From Macrotrachela quadricornifera (lineage: Eukaryota; Rotifera; Eurotatoria; Philodinida; Philodinidae): DNA of 64,000 nt. A model generated the notes under the pieces. It did not search any database. It saw nothing but the letters and a program-made list of their open reading frames with translations, and was not told the origin of the DNA. The translations under genes and the position numbers were made by a program. The stretch is taken from contig JAJEKB010020704.1 in NCBI GenBank assembly GCA_022393335.1, positions 1 to 64,000 of the forward strand. Direction: 5' to 3'. Positions 1 to 11,297 of the stretch are shown one piece after another (the stretch's first letter is position 1; every line of letters begins with the position of its first letter).

Positions 1-2
1 AA

Positions 3-776
3 GAAATTTTTGTCATTAGTCAAATTATATCTGAAGAAGAGTTTTTTACAAAAATAAATCTTATTATTGATCGTTTTAAAATGAATACACCTTTAAAATT
101 TTCTCGTGCCGTAAAACTTATACGAGATATTACAGATGGAAATTCTTTTGTATCAACTTATTTATTAAATTGGGAATGGAATGTAACAGACAATAGAACT
201 AATGCAACAGTTCATACAAATTTAATATCAACAAATAATTTATGTTCATGTGCTAAACGATATGATTGTAGTTATTCTGGTGGAATTTATCGTTTTGGTG
301 ACAATAAACAAATATTTTCTATGTTAGGTTTTAATGTTGGATGTTCAGTTGTTGAAACATTACTTCGATCAACATTTGAATGTTTATATAATCAAACATG
401 TATTGATCAATTACAATATTATGCAACTTATTTAGGTCAATATTCTAATGCAACTAAATATATAAATGCTATGAATTCAACATATTCAACTCGTTTTATT
501 TTAAATACAACTATTGAATATATTGTCAATCAATTATTTATTGAACAATGGAAAATAAATATTTCTTATTCATCATTTTATAAAAAATGTGCACCAATTT
601 ATTGTTCATATACATATGAAGAACATTACGATTTTCTTTATATATTCACACGAGTTTTATCTATATATGGTGGTTTAATTGTTGCTCTAAGATTAATTAC
701 TCCATATTTAATTAAATTAACTTTCATCATTAAAAAATCTTGTCAAAAAAATCGAGTTGCTCCTCAAACACAATAA
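3..776 (+). CDS. Partial membrane glycoprotein, 3' end (lineage-expanded bdelloid-type family)
   Basis: The reading frame is open from the window edge (base 3) to the TAA at 774-776, so the gene starts outside the window. The first internal Met is at 81, but 26 codons upstream of it are open and coding-like. The protein is rich in N-glycosylation sequons and has scattered cysteines (CSCAKRYDC, CSVVE, ECLYNQTC, KKCAPIYCSYTYEE). One hydrophobic segment near the C-terminus (from YDFLYIFTRVLSIYGG through VALRLITPYLI) is followed by a short basic tail (KKSCQKNR). This suggests an extracellular Cys-rich domain on a single C-terminal anchor. From memory, similar C-terminal blocks occur in many uncharacterised bdelloid proteins; no function is assigned. 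The coding call is strong, the family call moderate. Confidence 0.75.
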   Translation, partial: EIFVISQIISEEEFFTKINLIIDRFKMNTPLKFSRAVKLIRDITDGNSFVSTYLLNWEWNVTDNRTNATVHTNLISTNNLCSCAKRYDCSYSGGIYRFGDNKQIFSMLGFNVGCSVVETLLRSTFECLYNQTCIDQLQYYATYLGQYSNATKYINAMNSTYSTRFILNTTIEYIVNQLFIEQWKINISYSSFYKKCAPIYCSYTYEEHYDFLYIFTRVLSIYGGLIVALRLITPYLIKLTFIIKKSCQKNRVAPQTQ

Positions 777-814
777 TTTTACTCATTTATCTTATATATT
801 CTAATCAATCAATC

Positions 815-820
815 AATAAA
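815..820 (+). promoter_or_regulatory. Poly(A) signal of the left-edge gene
   Basis: AATAAA lies 38 bases after the stop codon of the membrane glycoprotein gene, at a normal distance for cleavage and polyadenylation. Confidence 0.5.
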
Positions 821-1382
821 ACTCTTTTCATTTCTAGTGTATTCTTTTTTTATATGATTGATTGAAGCTATGATTATAGAACTGATACATGCAATATATT
901 CATCCATCCTCATTTCTAATCACAAGAGTAATAACAAAGTCTTATAGGTTGGTAGGCCATCAGAGGATAATTGGTGACAATTTTCATACATATAAGCAAT
1001 ATTCCCTGTTCGAGAAATTTTGAATAAGCACAGAGTCAGCTAAAAACTGTTTCTTCTCACAACCATCTTCATCAGCTCGATAACAGAATTCGACTCAATT
1101 TAATCAGATTTAAATACCCGACAAAATCAAAGAAGTTTCTTACTTATGAAATTACTAACGGATTCAATGGTCCTGTCCTTTTTATTACTTATTTCATTAA
1201 TATTCATTTAGGGGTGAGGGTGTAGAGGTGGGTGGATTTCAAAATAGGTATGATTTGAATGAGAAAGCATTTGAACGAGTACAAAAAGAGCTTTCTATAA
1301 TCCTTTTAATTTGTCCACAGAATGGCATCGTACAATTCAAATGAATATAACCACATAATATGCTCCATTTAGCACGAAAGAC

Positions 1383-1455
1383 TAAGCAGAATAGGAATCG
1401 AACCTATATCTGCCAAATTTCGGTTGGCATGATGTAGTTTCTTTAATATGCAGAG
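1383..1455 (-). other. tRNA-like fragment (degenerate, possibly SINE- or pseudogene-derived)
   Basis: On the minus strand there is a good T-arm (ATAGG / TTCGATT loop / CCTAT) preceded by a 5-bp stem GCCAA/TTGGC enclosing a 7-nt loop CCGAAAT. That loop would place GAA at the anticodon (Phe), but base 33 would be C instead of U. The expected 5' acceptor strand (AAGCAGA) and a convincing D-arm are absent. It looks like a decayed tRNA or a tRNA-related repeat, not a functional gene. Confidence 0.3.
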
Positions 1456-2424
1456 GCTCGTTAACGCTAGGAAAGTAAAACAACGCGGTTGTAGACTTGA
1501 CTTTTTTCCCGAGTATCGCCTTCGGCGTTCACAAACACAAAATAGTTGAAAGGATACTCAATAAATGGAAAATTCGAAATAATTTTGGATTATTCATGAA
1601 GGATGAAGGTTTTCTTATGTGTTGTCAAGAAATCCGGAGAAAAATCTGGAGCGAAAAAAATTAGGAAAGGTTTGTTCGTAGTTTGTTAATCATAGAAGGC
1701 ATAGCAAGTAGAAAGAATGAAGGATGTGAAAGATATTTTAATAAGAAGTTCATTTCTTTGTAGCTAGTAGTAGTGAGAGTCCGCCAAGAAGCTCGACGCG
1801 ATCTATGTCGTCGTTGTAGGAGCGAGCACTCAAATTATCGATTTGTTTCTGAATGGCCAAAGTCCTTGGCACTTCCTTTTGTTGCGAGCTCCCCTTGGGT
1901 TTGAGATGTTGTTGTCAAAAGAAGGGAAATGTTTCTCATCAAAAGATTTCATGAAGACAAACGGGAGAATTATCCACACTCGCCCTAGAGAGAGAAGATA
2001 ATACCATGAACAAGGAGCTAGAGAGCGGACAACACAGAAAACCAGGGGTCCATAGATATAAAGCATACGGATAGCTGTTGCTTTGTTCCCTATTGAAGAT
2101 ACCGAGCAGATAAACATATCGGTAGACGTTCCTTTCGTCTTTGTCAAAATCCAAAAAAACAGAAAACGTATCGAAATGTTTTATATTTTTTCCTGATTTT
2201 TGATTTTTTCGAATTTTATTTTTCCGGATTTTTTCGTTTCCAAATTTTTGATTTCCGGATACCTTGACATTCTTTTTTTATTCAAAAAACTGAACGGGTG
2301 AATTTTTTGATTGCTTAAGTCTATTAGAAGTATATAGGTGATTCACTTGATAATATCGCTGATTAAATCCTATTACATTCGCTTGTTTCTTAATCAGTGA
2401 AGACCGGTGATGTCTTACAAGTTT

Positions 2425-4586
2425 TCAGATGAAGAACTTTTTGATATCAGCAAAATGTTCTTTGGATAGTATCAATTGACCTCGTTGGTTAAAAACTAGT
2501 TGATAAGTAAGTGATGCAACAATGTTTTTCGCAGAAATGCTAGCATGTTTGCCCATTTTGTTAAAGCATCTGGTGTAAGTTGAGTATGAGAGAAATAGTT
2601 CGTATAATTGTGCTATGGCTTCTTTTTGTGACTCTTTGATCTCTATCACTTTAGCAAGATGTTGTTTTTCACCATGTTCAAGAATCACGATATGATCAAT
2701 TGGAACGTCTTTTATTGTTTTGATTCGTCGTAAAGATCCTTGTTGTTCATTCTTTTCAATGTTCTTCGACATAACATAGTAAACTCATCTTTGGAATCAT
2801 ATTGATGAAGTTGTCGAATACTTTTTATTTGTAACTTGTGAAATTACATTTATTACCGATTAGATGTTTCAATCAATTGAATCAATTTAGCAGCGTCTTC
2901 ATTGTTTTTTTTGTCGTAAGCTTAAATAAATCTTTAGCAGAAGAAAATGTTGTACTTGACGTTAGTATAGATCGATTGGCACTAGACTTGACGGTAGCTT
3001 CTATTCCATCGAAAGTTCCCTTACCATGTCCACTAGCATAAAATGTCCAACAAGCTTCAAGGTTGAAATAGTGTTTATGATAAATCAGATTTATCATGTT
3101 CGAATGGTTCTTAAAATGACTATATGCACCCTCAAGATTGATCCTAAGATTACCTTAAATAATTGATTTTTGTAATTTGAGAATAATGTTTCTTTATTAA
3201 TTCGATAATTAAACATTGAGCACAATAAACAAAAGCTGCATCATGATGACCATATTTTTGTGGTTTGTTCCTACTTTAATGTGAACAGTAAATAAAGTAG
3301 CTTGTACTTCTTTTTGCCTAATCAGTGTATAATTTTCGGCAAAATCGATGTGCACTGTTGCATATGATGCATCACTAAATCCTAATCGAAGATCATTAAT
3401 ATAAGCTTTTTGTTCGCGGTTGTAAAAGCTATGAGTAAGAAATATCTTTCCTTGATCATCTATTTCATCGAGTAATGATGTTATTGAACCGTGAATATGA
3501 TGAAGACGATCGGTTATTGCATCGATTGCAACTATGTAGAAAACAATCGTCGCTAGGTTGATCACAAACCACCAAATCGATCAAGTTACAAGGAGTAATC
3601 TTGTCTAATTTGACATTCTCAGTTGATTTTCTTTGAACATATTTATTGTAAGCCTATAACAGAATAAAACAAATATGGTTTACTGTTCATATGTAATAAT
3701 GAGCGTCCTTACTTGCATTAATAAGCTCATGTTTCATGTGAAGAGTGAAGTTTAACTTGACGAGGTCTCAGAATGTAGAAAGATTATTTGCCAACTTTTA
3801 TCATTGGATAATCGTGATAAAACTTTCTCAAAGCTTCACGAATAGTTATTTCCATAAAAGGTACCGGTACAAGTTCGTCCTTTATTCTGATTACTTCTGT
3901 TTGATAGAACTGTACGATTAGTTGAATTGTTTCATCATCAAGAAATTTATTTCCTCGAGAATACTCGGGAAGAGCCAGAACGTTTTTTCTTGACGAAGTA
4001 AAATGGCTTTATGAGCATAATGATCAGTGCATTGAAACCATCTAGAGAATATAACTCAACCCCAACTTACAGAAACAATTATCATCAATCGTATTTGTTT
4101 CACTATTCGACTATTAAAGCATGCTTACAGATTTTGAAGAAAAAATTCACAATCAACTTATTCATCTCGAATAGGTTTCACATTGACCACTTGAAATACA
4201 CGATTGAGTTCTTCTTTTGCTAAATCTCTTTTCAGTTGTTCATACAACGAGGGAAGTTGAAGATTTTCGGAGTCTCGGGTTTCCACAAGTACTCGTTCAG
4301 CATCGAGACATGTTTGCATAAAATCAAGTAAAGAATTAAAGCATGCCTGACATATTTTATCACTTGCTTTGATTATTGCGGATGCCTATTCCGAATACAA
4401 CATAATGTGTGTATTGAATAATTTCTCTTCACGTTCGTCAATGATTCTTCGATCAACAGAATGTGATAGTTTCCAACCAGATCGAGTCAAACCAGTATGA
4501 GACGGATGAGGACAACATGTTTTCTTTTCGTACGGCATATTTGAAACTCTTGTAAAAACAATAAATTCTATGACTAAGACATCCAT
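2425..4586 (-). pseudogene. Decayed transposon-derived gene (HGKG / YPxxKxGKxxFxxLRP family)
   Basis: Reading right to left on the minus strand, coding-like pieces in several frames line up with a large, functionally uncharacterised family in invertebrate genomes, usually regarded as transposon-derived. The pieces are: a Cys/His-containing N-terminal part (about 4586-4386); a helical block with KICQACFNSLLDFMQTC (about 4380-4190); REALRKFYHDYPMIKVGK then FYILRPRQVKL (about 3960-3750); THSFYNREQKAYINDL with VHIDFAENYTLIRQKEVQ (3565-3209); WTFYASGHGKGTFDGI (about 3060-3000); and a lysine-rich C-terminal block (2772-2425). In-frame TAA codons interrupt it after KPIRDE (near 4165) and after KVGK, and the frame shifts several times. 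Some breaks could be introns, but the stops argue for a dead copy. No terminal repeats were identified. The family match is from memory of conserved motifs, not a search. Confidence 0.6.
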
Positions 4587-4590
4587 AGAT

Positions 4591-5025
4591 TAATCAATCA
4601 TAAATGAATCCCACTCATTATAGATCCTCCGCAATAACTTCTTCTGATCATCAGAATTAAATCAATGGACAAATGTATCGCGCTATCTTCCGTTTATTTT
4701 TGTTCATTCAATTCCTGAAGATCATATGGGAGGTACAATAGTTGATGTTAAGAAGTGTTTCAATATTCACAAACCATATCGTCTTGTTCAAATAAATGTT
4801 TTATATTTCATTATGTGAATTCATCTATTTCTATGTTCAATACAGTGTATAATATAGTATTTAACTTTTCTCAGGCATTTTAAGTTTAAACGGAAAACCA
4901 TAATAGAGGTTTGTAGAATCGAGTTTGCTCTACAACACCTGTTATGTTCCATCTCTCCAGAATGTAGCCATATTGAGCAATAACGATGAACTTTTATGAT
5001 GGTTGAATAATGGGAAGGAGGGGGG
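4591..5025. other. Spacer with one short unexplained open stretch
   Basis: A 57-codon open frame on the plus strand (4648-4818, ending TGA) reads with coding-like composition, including NQWTNVSRYLPFIFVHS and HMGGTIVDVKKCF. It has no Met start and no neighbour to splice to that I can identify. It may be a stray exon or relic. The remainder is AT-rich and unassigned. Confidence 0.25.
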
Positions 5026-5285
5026 TCAAATTTTTTTAATAATCCATGTTGTAGAGCTCGTCGTGCTGATCATTTTCATAAAAAAATTTCTAAGATTGCT
5101 CAGTTATAGACGGTTCTAGAGTCAAAATACTAAAAAACCATGTTTGAAGATTTTAGAAGGATTTTGACAGTATTTTGGCTATAAAACGAAGAAAAATTGG
5201 GCGATTGAGAAATTTTTTTTCCAAAATGATCGGCACAAAAAGCTCTACAAAATCCACGATTGAAAAAAAATTGAGAAGCTTGTAT
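5026..5285. repeat. Compact foldback element E1
   Basis: An inverted repeat: the left arm around 5045-5095 (TTGTAGAGCTCGTCGTGCTG, then ATCATTTTCATAAAAAAATT) pairs with the right arm around 5205-5262 read in reverse. The arms also share an AAAATACT core (GTCAAAATACTAAA at left, AGTATTTTGGC at right). The outer flanks remain loosely complementary to about 5026 and 5285. The arm module is shared with the foldbacks at 31.8 kb and 35.3 kb. Confidence 0.6.
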
Positions 5286-6098
5286 TTTTGTGGTGGATTG
5301 CTCATGGAACCATCCCATACAATAATCATAATTTAACTAGCAGGGACATGACTATTAATATTCGTCAAACTAATGATGAATCAGGTGAAGAAGTTTTGGA
5401 AGATGATAATGACGCAAATAAGAGTGAAAGTAATGAAGAAACTGTGGAAGAAAACAATCATGCACAAGATTACAATTCAACTACAAAAGCTAAAAAGAAA
5501 GCTGATGACAACAATTAGTTCGCAACAAACAACCTTATCGCACATATATGAGACACCTACAAACTTTTCATTTACATATTATATTCTTCGTTTTCTGTTT
5601 TGTCATAATAAACCCTCTATCGAAATAAAAGAAAAGATTTGAAATACACGAATATAAATAAACTTTAAATTTAATGGTCTTCATTTTTCCTTCATATTTC
5701 TTCCTAGAGCGATTTTGGTCGAGAATGCAGCCATGACTAGCGAATAAAAACGTAGGACGAGATCTGAAACGCGTCGTAGTTTGTTTGAACTCACCCTCAC
5801 CCTATTCTTTGATCTATTGATCCGTAGCGAGATCGAAATCCGGATCGGAGCACATGTATTCTATCAACTAATTCTATAATTGCACTTTGTTTGAAAAATG
5901 TAATATTAAAAGACGAGTCTATTTAGATTTTAGAAAAGAGCACGAATAGATAAGCCATTTGAAAATTGTCGCAGCTAAAGTGAAACTAGTTATGACAGCT
6001 GTACCTTATCTGTTTTCTTTATACAAATAGAAATGTATGAATAGTCATATGTTTGTATAGCTCCATGTTGCTGAAATGAAACTCAACTGATGAGTCCC
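5286..6098. other. Spacer with a possible acidic micro-ORF
   Basis: A plus-strand frame starting at an ATG near 5348 and ending at 5518 encodes about 56 residues rich in Asp, Glu, Asn and Lys (TNDESGEEVLEDDNDANKSE, then KAKKKADDNN). It resembles the tail of a charged nuclear-type protein or simple low-complexity coding sequence, and could be a terminal exon. No promoter or splice context is clear. The rest is unassigned. Confidence 0.25.
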
Positions 6099-6102
6099 TT
6101 AA

Positions 6103-8245
6103 CACATTCAGCACGATGTGAGCCACCGGTGGCTCACGCTATGCTCTAACGAGAAAAACGATGAAAGAATAATTTTATTTGCTTTTCTTTTCTAACCAAA
6201 GAGAGACAATCACTTCTTTACCGATTTTATGTTCGCGAATGCTTTAATTATTTTATTATGTAGAGTGATGCTTTTTATTAAAGCAATCCAGACACAAGAA
6301 TTGGTCGTAATCAGAACAAAAAGTTTTTATTCTTCTTACTGCCATCGCGCTTGCTTCTCTTGATTCTTGTTTTCTCATTTTCTCATAACAACCGGCACAG
6401 CGTCGTCGGATATCGCGAGCATAACCTTCTTTTTCTTCGAGCTTGTGATCGGCAAGTTTGCGCTTCGGTTGACTTGTTGGTGTTTGTTTCGGACCCGGTT
6501 GTAGCTTTTTGAATGGCATGCCAAGTAATAAAGATCGGACAAGACTTTCGCGAAACTGCAGAATGGACACTTTACTGATAGCGTAGTTTTCCTTATATAT
6601 TAAATAACTATTTACTAACGCGGTCCCAAAAACCAGTTCAAATGTCACTTTTCGGTACCACTTTATCGACCGTCTTAGAGATGTGTAATATGCCGATAGC
6701 TGATCGGATAAATCAGTACCTTGTCTTCCTTCGTTGTACTCTAACACGACTTGTGGCTTTACGACGCATTCATTTCGTCTATTGTTAATTCCAGTATCCA
6801 CCACAGTTGCTGAATGCGACGGTTTTGTAGATATCATCAGTACATCTTTTTTGTCTTTCCACATAATCAGTTTGATTCCATCCTTGTTTTCCAATCCATA
6901 AACTTCACCACGTCTAAGGTTTTGCTGAACAACCTCGCTTCCCGATCCGGTACGATTACGTCTCAGTGTTCCAATAAGATACGTATGACGTTCCAACAAA
7001 CGTTCTGCAAGAGAAATACTGGTAAAGAAGGTGTCAGCTATAACAGTTCGACAACGCCCATCAAGACCATCTAGTAAACTCAACACAACTGTTTGAGCAT
7101 GTCCAAGACCTGCTATGGAATCTTGCTGACCAGTGTAAAGCATAAAATTCCAGGTATATCCATTGGTTGCTGCTACTTTGTACATCTTTATACCGTACTT
7201 GTGTGCTTTTCCAGGAATGTATTGCTTGAACGAAAGTCTACCTCGCCATGGCACCATAGTTTCGTCGATACTAATAACTGAGCCAGATATATATACTGAC
7301 GAAAATCTATCTTTCAATAAATCCAGGAGCGGTTTTAATTTGAACAGCCTGTCTCCGTTCGGTTTTTTGTCATCGTTGTTCGAAAAATGCCAGAACTTGA
7401 GGAGTAAATCAAACCTCTCCCGCGACATAGTATTCCGAATAATCTCTGACCCGTACAACTGGCTGCTACTCCAGTAGTGGCTCAGCTCAGGCATTTGTAC
7501 CAATCCCATCTCGATGACAACTCCGAAGAACTTTAACATCTCTTCACTAGTGACCGGTTTCCATTGACAAAGTTTTGACCGTCTGCTAATCTTATGCGCT
7601 TGCATGTGTTGTTCGGCATATCGATTAGTTTCCAATACCATAAGGCTAATGATTTCGTCCGTGATGAAATGTCGATAGCAATCGATAGGATTGATTATGT
7701 TATCTTCTGAAGCAGAAACTACTTCTTCGACAAGTCCATAATCTTCTATGAATTCTGCATCAGATCCCGGTTCTATTTCGTACCAACCACTTGAATTCAC
7801 TTCGTCAACAGCCATTTCTTCGTCGGAACTTTCAGATTCAAGACGCATTTCATCAAAATCATCATCTAAAGAGCTCACCTCACTTACGGAGCGCGAGCTT
7901 TCTTCTGTATCAGTTTCTGTGCACGACATGTGAACTGTCTCGAAATGTGAATCGATTTTATACATAATATCACCAAGATAAAAGTAACGAAGAAAAATCT
8001 GGAAATTTCGCTCTCTTTTCCTATGTGTCTTATCTCCAAGATGCAAAAGAACGCAAGAATAACTTGAGGGATATTTCATACTAGTGCCAAAGTAACTCAT
8101 TACATCATGATACAGGAAAGGGAATAATGAATAATCGTACGAACAACACAAAAAGATCGCCAAGTGCATTTATCAGAAGTAAATTCTTAGAAGAAATGGG
8201 TGTTTGAAAGAAGTTTTCTAAGAAAATCGAATCGTGCTGAATGTG
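6103..8245 (-). mobile_element. Apparently intact piggyBac transposon
   Basis: The 2,143-bp element is bounded by perfect 15-bp terminal inverted repeats, CACATTCAGCACGAT (6103-6117) and ATCGTGCTGAATGTG (8231-8245). Each is flanked directly by TTAA (6099-6102 and 8246-8249), the piggyBac target duplication. A 20-bp perfect palindrome, GTGAGCCACCGGTGGCTCAC (6118-6137), sits just inside the left TIR and is partly kept in the decayed relative near 11.31 kb, so it may be a subterminal transposase site. The internal transposase frame is uninterrupted, which suggests a recent, potentially mobile insertion. Confidence 0.93.
6256..7929 (-). CDS. piggyBac transposase (full-length)
   Basis: DDE transposase expected to cut and paste its element at TTAA sites in the nucleus. 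I chose the Met at 7929 (MSCTETDTEE), although the frame stays open to 8169, because the decayed copy at 11.3-13.1 kb starts at the matching Met (MSFEEMDTED). The predicted protein is 557 aa, typical of the family. In order: an acidic N-terminus (about residues 1-80); the helical DDE_Tnp_1_7 region; catalytic Asp in SIDETMVPWRGR (about D222), in VIADTFFTS (about D299) and in GRQGTDLSDQ (about D406); then a C-terminal Cys/His zinc-binding tail (RRRCAGCYEKMRK, FCSDYDQFLCLDCFNKKHH). All three acidic positions are present and there are no internal stops. AATAAA overlaps the stop codon (6252-6257). Confidence 0.92.
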   Translation of the reverse strand: MSCTETDTEESSRSVSEVSSLDDDFDEMRLESESSDEEMAVDEVNSSGWYEIEPGSDAEFIEDYGLVEEVVSASEDNIINPIDCYRHFITDEIISLMVLETNRYAEQHMQAHKISRRSKLCQWKPVTSEEMLKFFGVVIEMGLVQMPELSHYWSSSQLYGSEIIRNTMSRERFDLLLKFWHFSNNDDKKPNGDRLFKLKPLLDLLKDRFSSVYISGSVISIDETMVPWRGRLSFKQYIPGKAHKYGIKMYKVAATNGYTWNFMLYTGQQDSIAGLGHAQTVVLSLLDGLDGRCRTVIADTFFTSISLAERLLERHTYLIGTLRRNRTGSGSEVVQQNLRRGEVYGLENKDGIKLIMWKDKKDVLMISTKPSHSATVVDTGINNRRNECVVKPQVVLEYNEGRQGTDLSDQLSAYYTSLRRSIKWYRKVTFELVFGTALVNSYLIYKENYAISKVSILQFRESLVRSLLLGMPFKKLQPGPKQTPTSQPKRKLADHKLEEKEGYARDIRRRCAGCYEKMRKQESREASAMAVRRIKTFCSDYDQFLCLDCFNKKHHST

Positions 8246-8249
8246 TTAA

Positions 8250-11200
8250 TAAATGTTGATCAGTATAATTACGAGTTTTTATTTTCATAAGAGATGATGA
8301 GATGATAATATGATGATATGGTGATATAAGGTAGTGTATAAGTGATGATTATATATATTGTCGTGAGCATATGAAATTGAATGAGAGACAATAAAATATT
8401 GATCAAATAACTGAAATATATATACTCAGAATAATGAATGAACAGAGACGACGACTATACATAATGAATCTTTAGATAATTAACCAGTAGATAAAAATAT
8501 CGGATAATGTACATAGATGCTGATATGATACATTCATCATATATGAACTTTTTTTTCGTTCTGTAACCAATCAGAAAAAGTTCCCGAACTGAAAAAGTTT
8601 GTCTATTATAATATAGATAGCACAGATGATTATATATATCAATTGAGAAGTAATCAGATAAGAAAATATTTATTTTAAAAGATGATAAAATGCAACATAA
8701 AAAAAGTTTAAGGTAAAGAAAAGCAATCATGTTTTATTTGAATAAATGTAGGCAAAATAACATTTAGTCATAAATCCTGCTTAATCATTTTACATAAAAG
8801 TTCATAAATTATAAAATTAAAGTAGATATTATTATTTTTAAAATACCAGAACATTTGACTATTTAATCGAAATCTAGTATCCAATGTTTTATCCGATAAT
8901 ATTCCAAAATATAATAAAGTATTATTATAAAAAGATAAACCATAGCTAAATGTTCAGAAAAAGATCGACGTTGAGATTCAATAATGCTCGATTCATCGCC
9001 ATTGAATGTTGCATTTTGTTCTACTGATTTCTAAAAAAAAAAGATATACTCTATATCAGATTAAAATAAAACAAACCGGTCTGTGTTGCATGATTAATTC
9101 ATTATCAAACAGAAAGAAAAAAATCAGTTATAAAAAGCTTTTAATGTATAGAACAAATGATTATTATCTATTATTCTGTCTTTACTAATGTTAGAATACG
9201 AATTTTGATAATATTTCTAATGACAGAACAATTCATCAGAAGTTTATTCGTCAAGAAACGGTTTTCTTCTGTTCTTATCTTAAAATGACACTTAAGTGAT
9301 CAAAAGTAATTTTCATGTGGATATAAAGTTATAAGATACATGTATTGAGAAAAAGTTTTACGACATGTCATATTTGATTAATCATTTTTTTTATAAAACT
9401 CGTTCAACAATCGGCACATCAAATGGACACAAATGATTAAGGTCTCCCCATATTAAAATATCAGTTTTTGTCAAATTTTTTGATTTTTTGATTTATGGAG
9501 TATTAGCTAGAGCAAAGTGTCTGCTATCAAATGCACTATCGTTTATTGGTTTAATAGCGAGTTTTCACGACAAAACATCGATTTTTCGAAAACCCTGTAA
9601 TCTAGAAAATAACATTTTTTCAAACACTGCGGATTTTTCATAGTGATGGTTATAGCTAGCATGTATTGCTAAATATAATAGCTTGATACGTACTGTTATT
9701 AGTGAATATATGTGTAAACGATAGGGTAGGATGAAAATATTGACTACTCATGTATTGCTTGTATTGCATCAGGTTTATCCACAATAATTTATACCGATGG
9801 TTAAGATTCTTTAGACACATTACATACAAACGTTTTCTCGCCTGCAGGGTATTATTCTGCTAAATGTTTTAGTCATCTTAGTGTGATGAGAAAATCTTTT
9901 AATTCAAAAGTAAAAAACAGACGTAAGAAAAGAACAACAACAACTGCTACTGCCAAGGATTCTTCCAGTAAAAACGATGATGAAATGTTATTGACTCCTA
10001 ATGATAAAGATTCTTTTGATATTACTCAAGATTTAATAGAATTCAAACTGGGAGATAATGATACGGATGCTGACTATGAACCTGATGGAGATGATTAGCT
10101 TTTTATAATATCTTATTATTGATCTAAGATTTTGTACAAACTAGTCAATAAAGTTTGCCAGGATATTTTCATGTGTGCGAGAAACTCACGATGTTTTCAT
10201 GTATTTCAGATATTTGAAAATACTATTATTACATGATATAAAATTATCCGTGTAAACTCAGATGATCTGTTTCATATCATACCAAGCAGTTTTTAATGAC
10301 TCGACTATGCACGCAACAAGATCGTATAGAACAGATAAAACTTTTCCCATGAATCTCTGCATGTGTCTGCTGAGTTTGTTCTAACCAATGATCTATGGAA
10401 AAATCACTAAAAAATTTATATTATTCCATAGTACCATAGAAAACCTTCATTTTCATTTCTCAAACTTCTTTCACATTTTTCTCACACTACGTTTTTTTGC
10501 CTTAATACTTCCGTATTTCCCAAATCCCTTCGCCATTTTAAACGCTACAGAGCTCGGGTTGGTTTCAAAATGAAGGGATTGCTTAGCTCTACAACTTAAC
10601 AGAGCCGAAATTTCCGATTTCATGTTTATTGTTTCATAACATTAAAATGTATCACATTACATGCCCTACCATTATCGTACACTGTGAGACAAACTGCAAC
10701 AAAAAACAAATTGAAAACGAAAATCAAAATTCGGTCTCTGCACAGCTCTAGTGCTAGGTCTTTGGTAAACTTTAAAACGAGCCCGAGCTTTCTAGCGTTT
10801 GAGATGGCAATAGAATTTGGGAAACGCGGACCCCTCCATTTTGACCCATAATCTTCAAATAAAACTTGATAGACTCAATATTTTGAGTTGAAACTTTTAC
10901 TGTGAGATACCAAGCATGAGATACACCTCCTTTGAAAAATTTCAGCAAAATTGGATGATCAGAAGCTGAAATGAAAATTAGGGTTGGGCAGCCTTAAATA
11001 AATTTTATGCTAGTTTTATCAATTAGAAACCGATGATAGAGCATGTCTGAAAATATGACGTAGAAAATGACTATACATAAATCGTTAACTCTCTACGGAC
11101 TTGTGCAAAATGGGAACTTTCTATTAATATGTGCATGTGGCAAATTTTTCTACGATTATAATCGTATGTAATATCCTTTTTGAAGATAACTCTAGTCATA

Positions 11201-11293
11201 TATCTTGTTTCGCAAGATCTTAACCAAGATCTTACAAATTTAGGTACAAGATAATCTCGTTATAGTGTCAAAGCTCTTAAATATAGATCTTGT
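8250..11293. other. AT-rich region, one weak small ORF
   Basis: No recognisable gene. A plus-strand frame at 9883-10098 has an ATG at 9886 and ends at TAG. It encodes about 70 residues, basic then acidic: RKSFNSKVKNRRKKRTTTT, then a run ending DADYEPDGDD. It resembles a charged disordered C-terminal exon but has no clear splice partner. Around 11.2-11.3 kb the motif AAGATCTT recurs several times. Confidence 0.3.
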
Positions 11294-11297
11294 TTAA

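Larger units (their letters stand above)
777..2404. other. Intergenic, no supported gene
   Basis: Apart from the poly(A) signal and a tRNA-like stretch, I see no gene. Two overlapping minus-strand open frames at 1830-2154 have no recognisable motif and compete with each other, so they are not annotated. The stretch is mixed unique AT-rich sequence with long T/A runs near 2170-2290. Confidence 0.4.

Noticed and set aside
1830..2154. Two overlapping minus-strand open frames of 105 and 71 codons
   Set aside because: They overlap in different frames, have no motif, and composition is like surrounding DNA; not supported as genes.
6814..7933. Several plus-strand open frames across the piggyBac transposase
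   Set aside because: They are antisense to a clearly conserved transposase.
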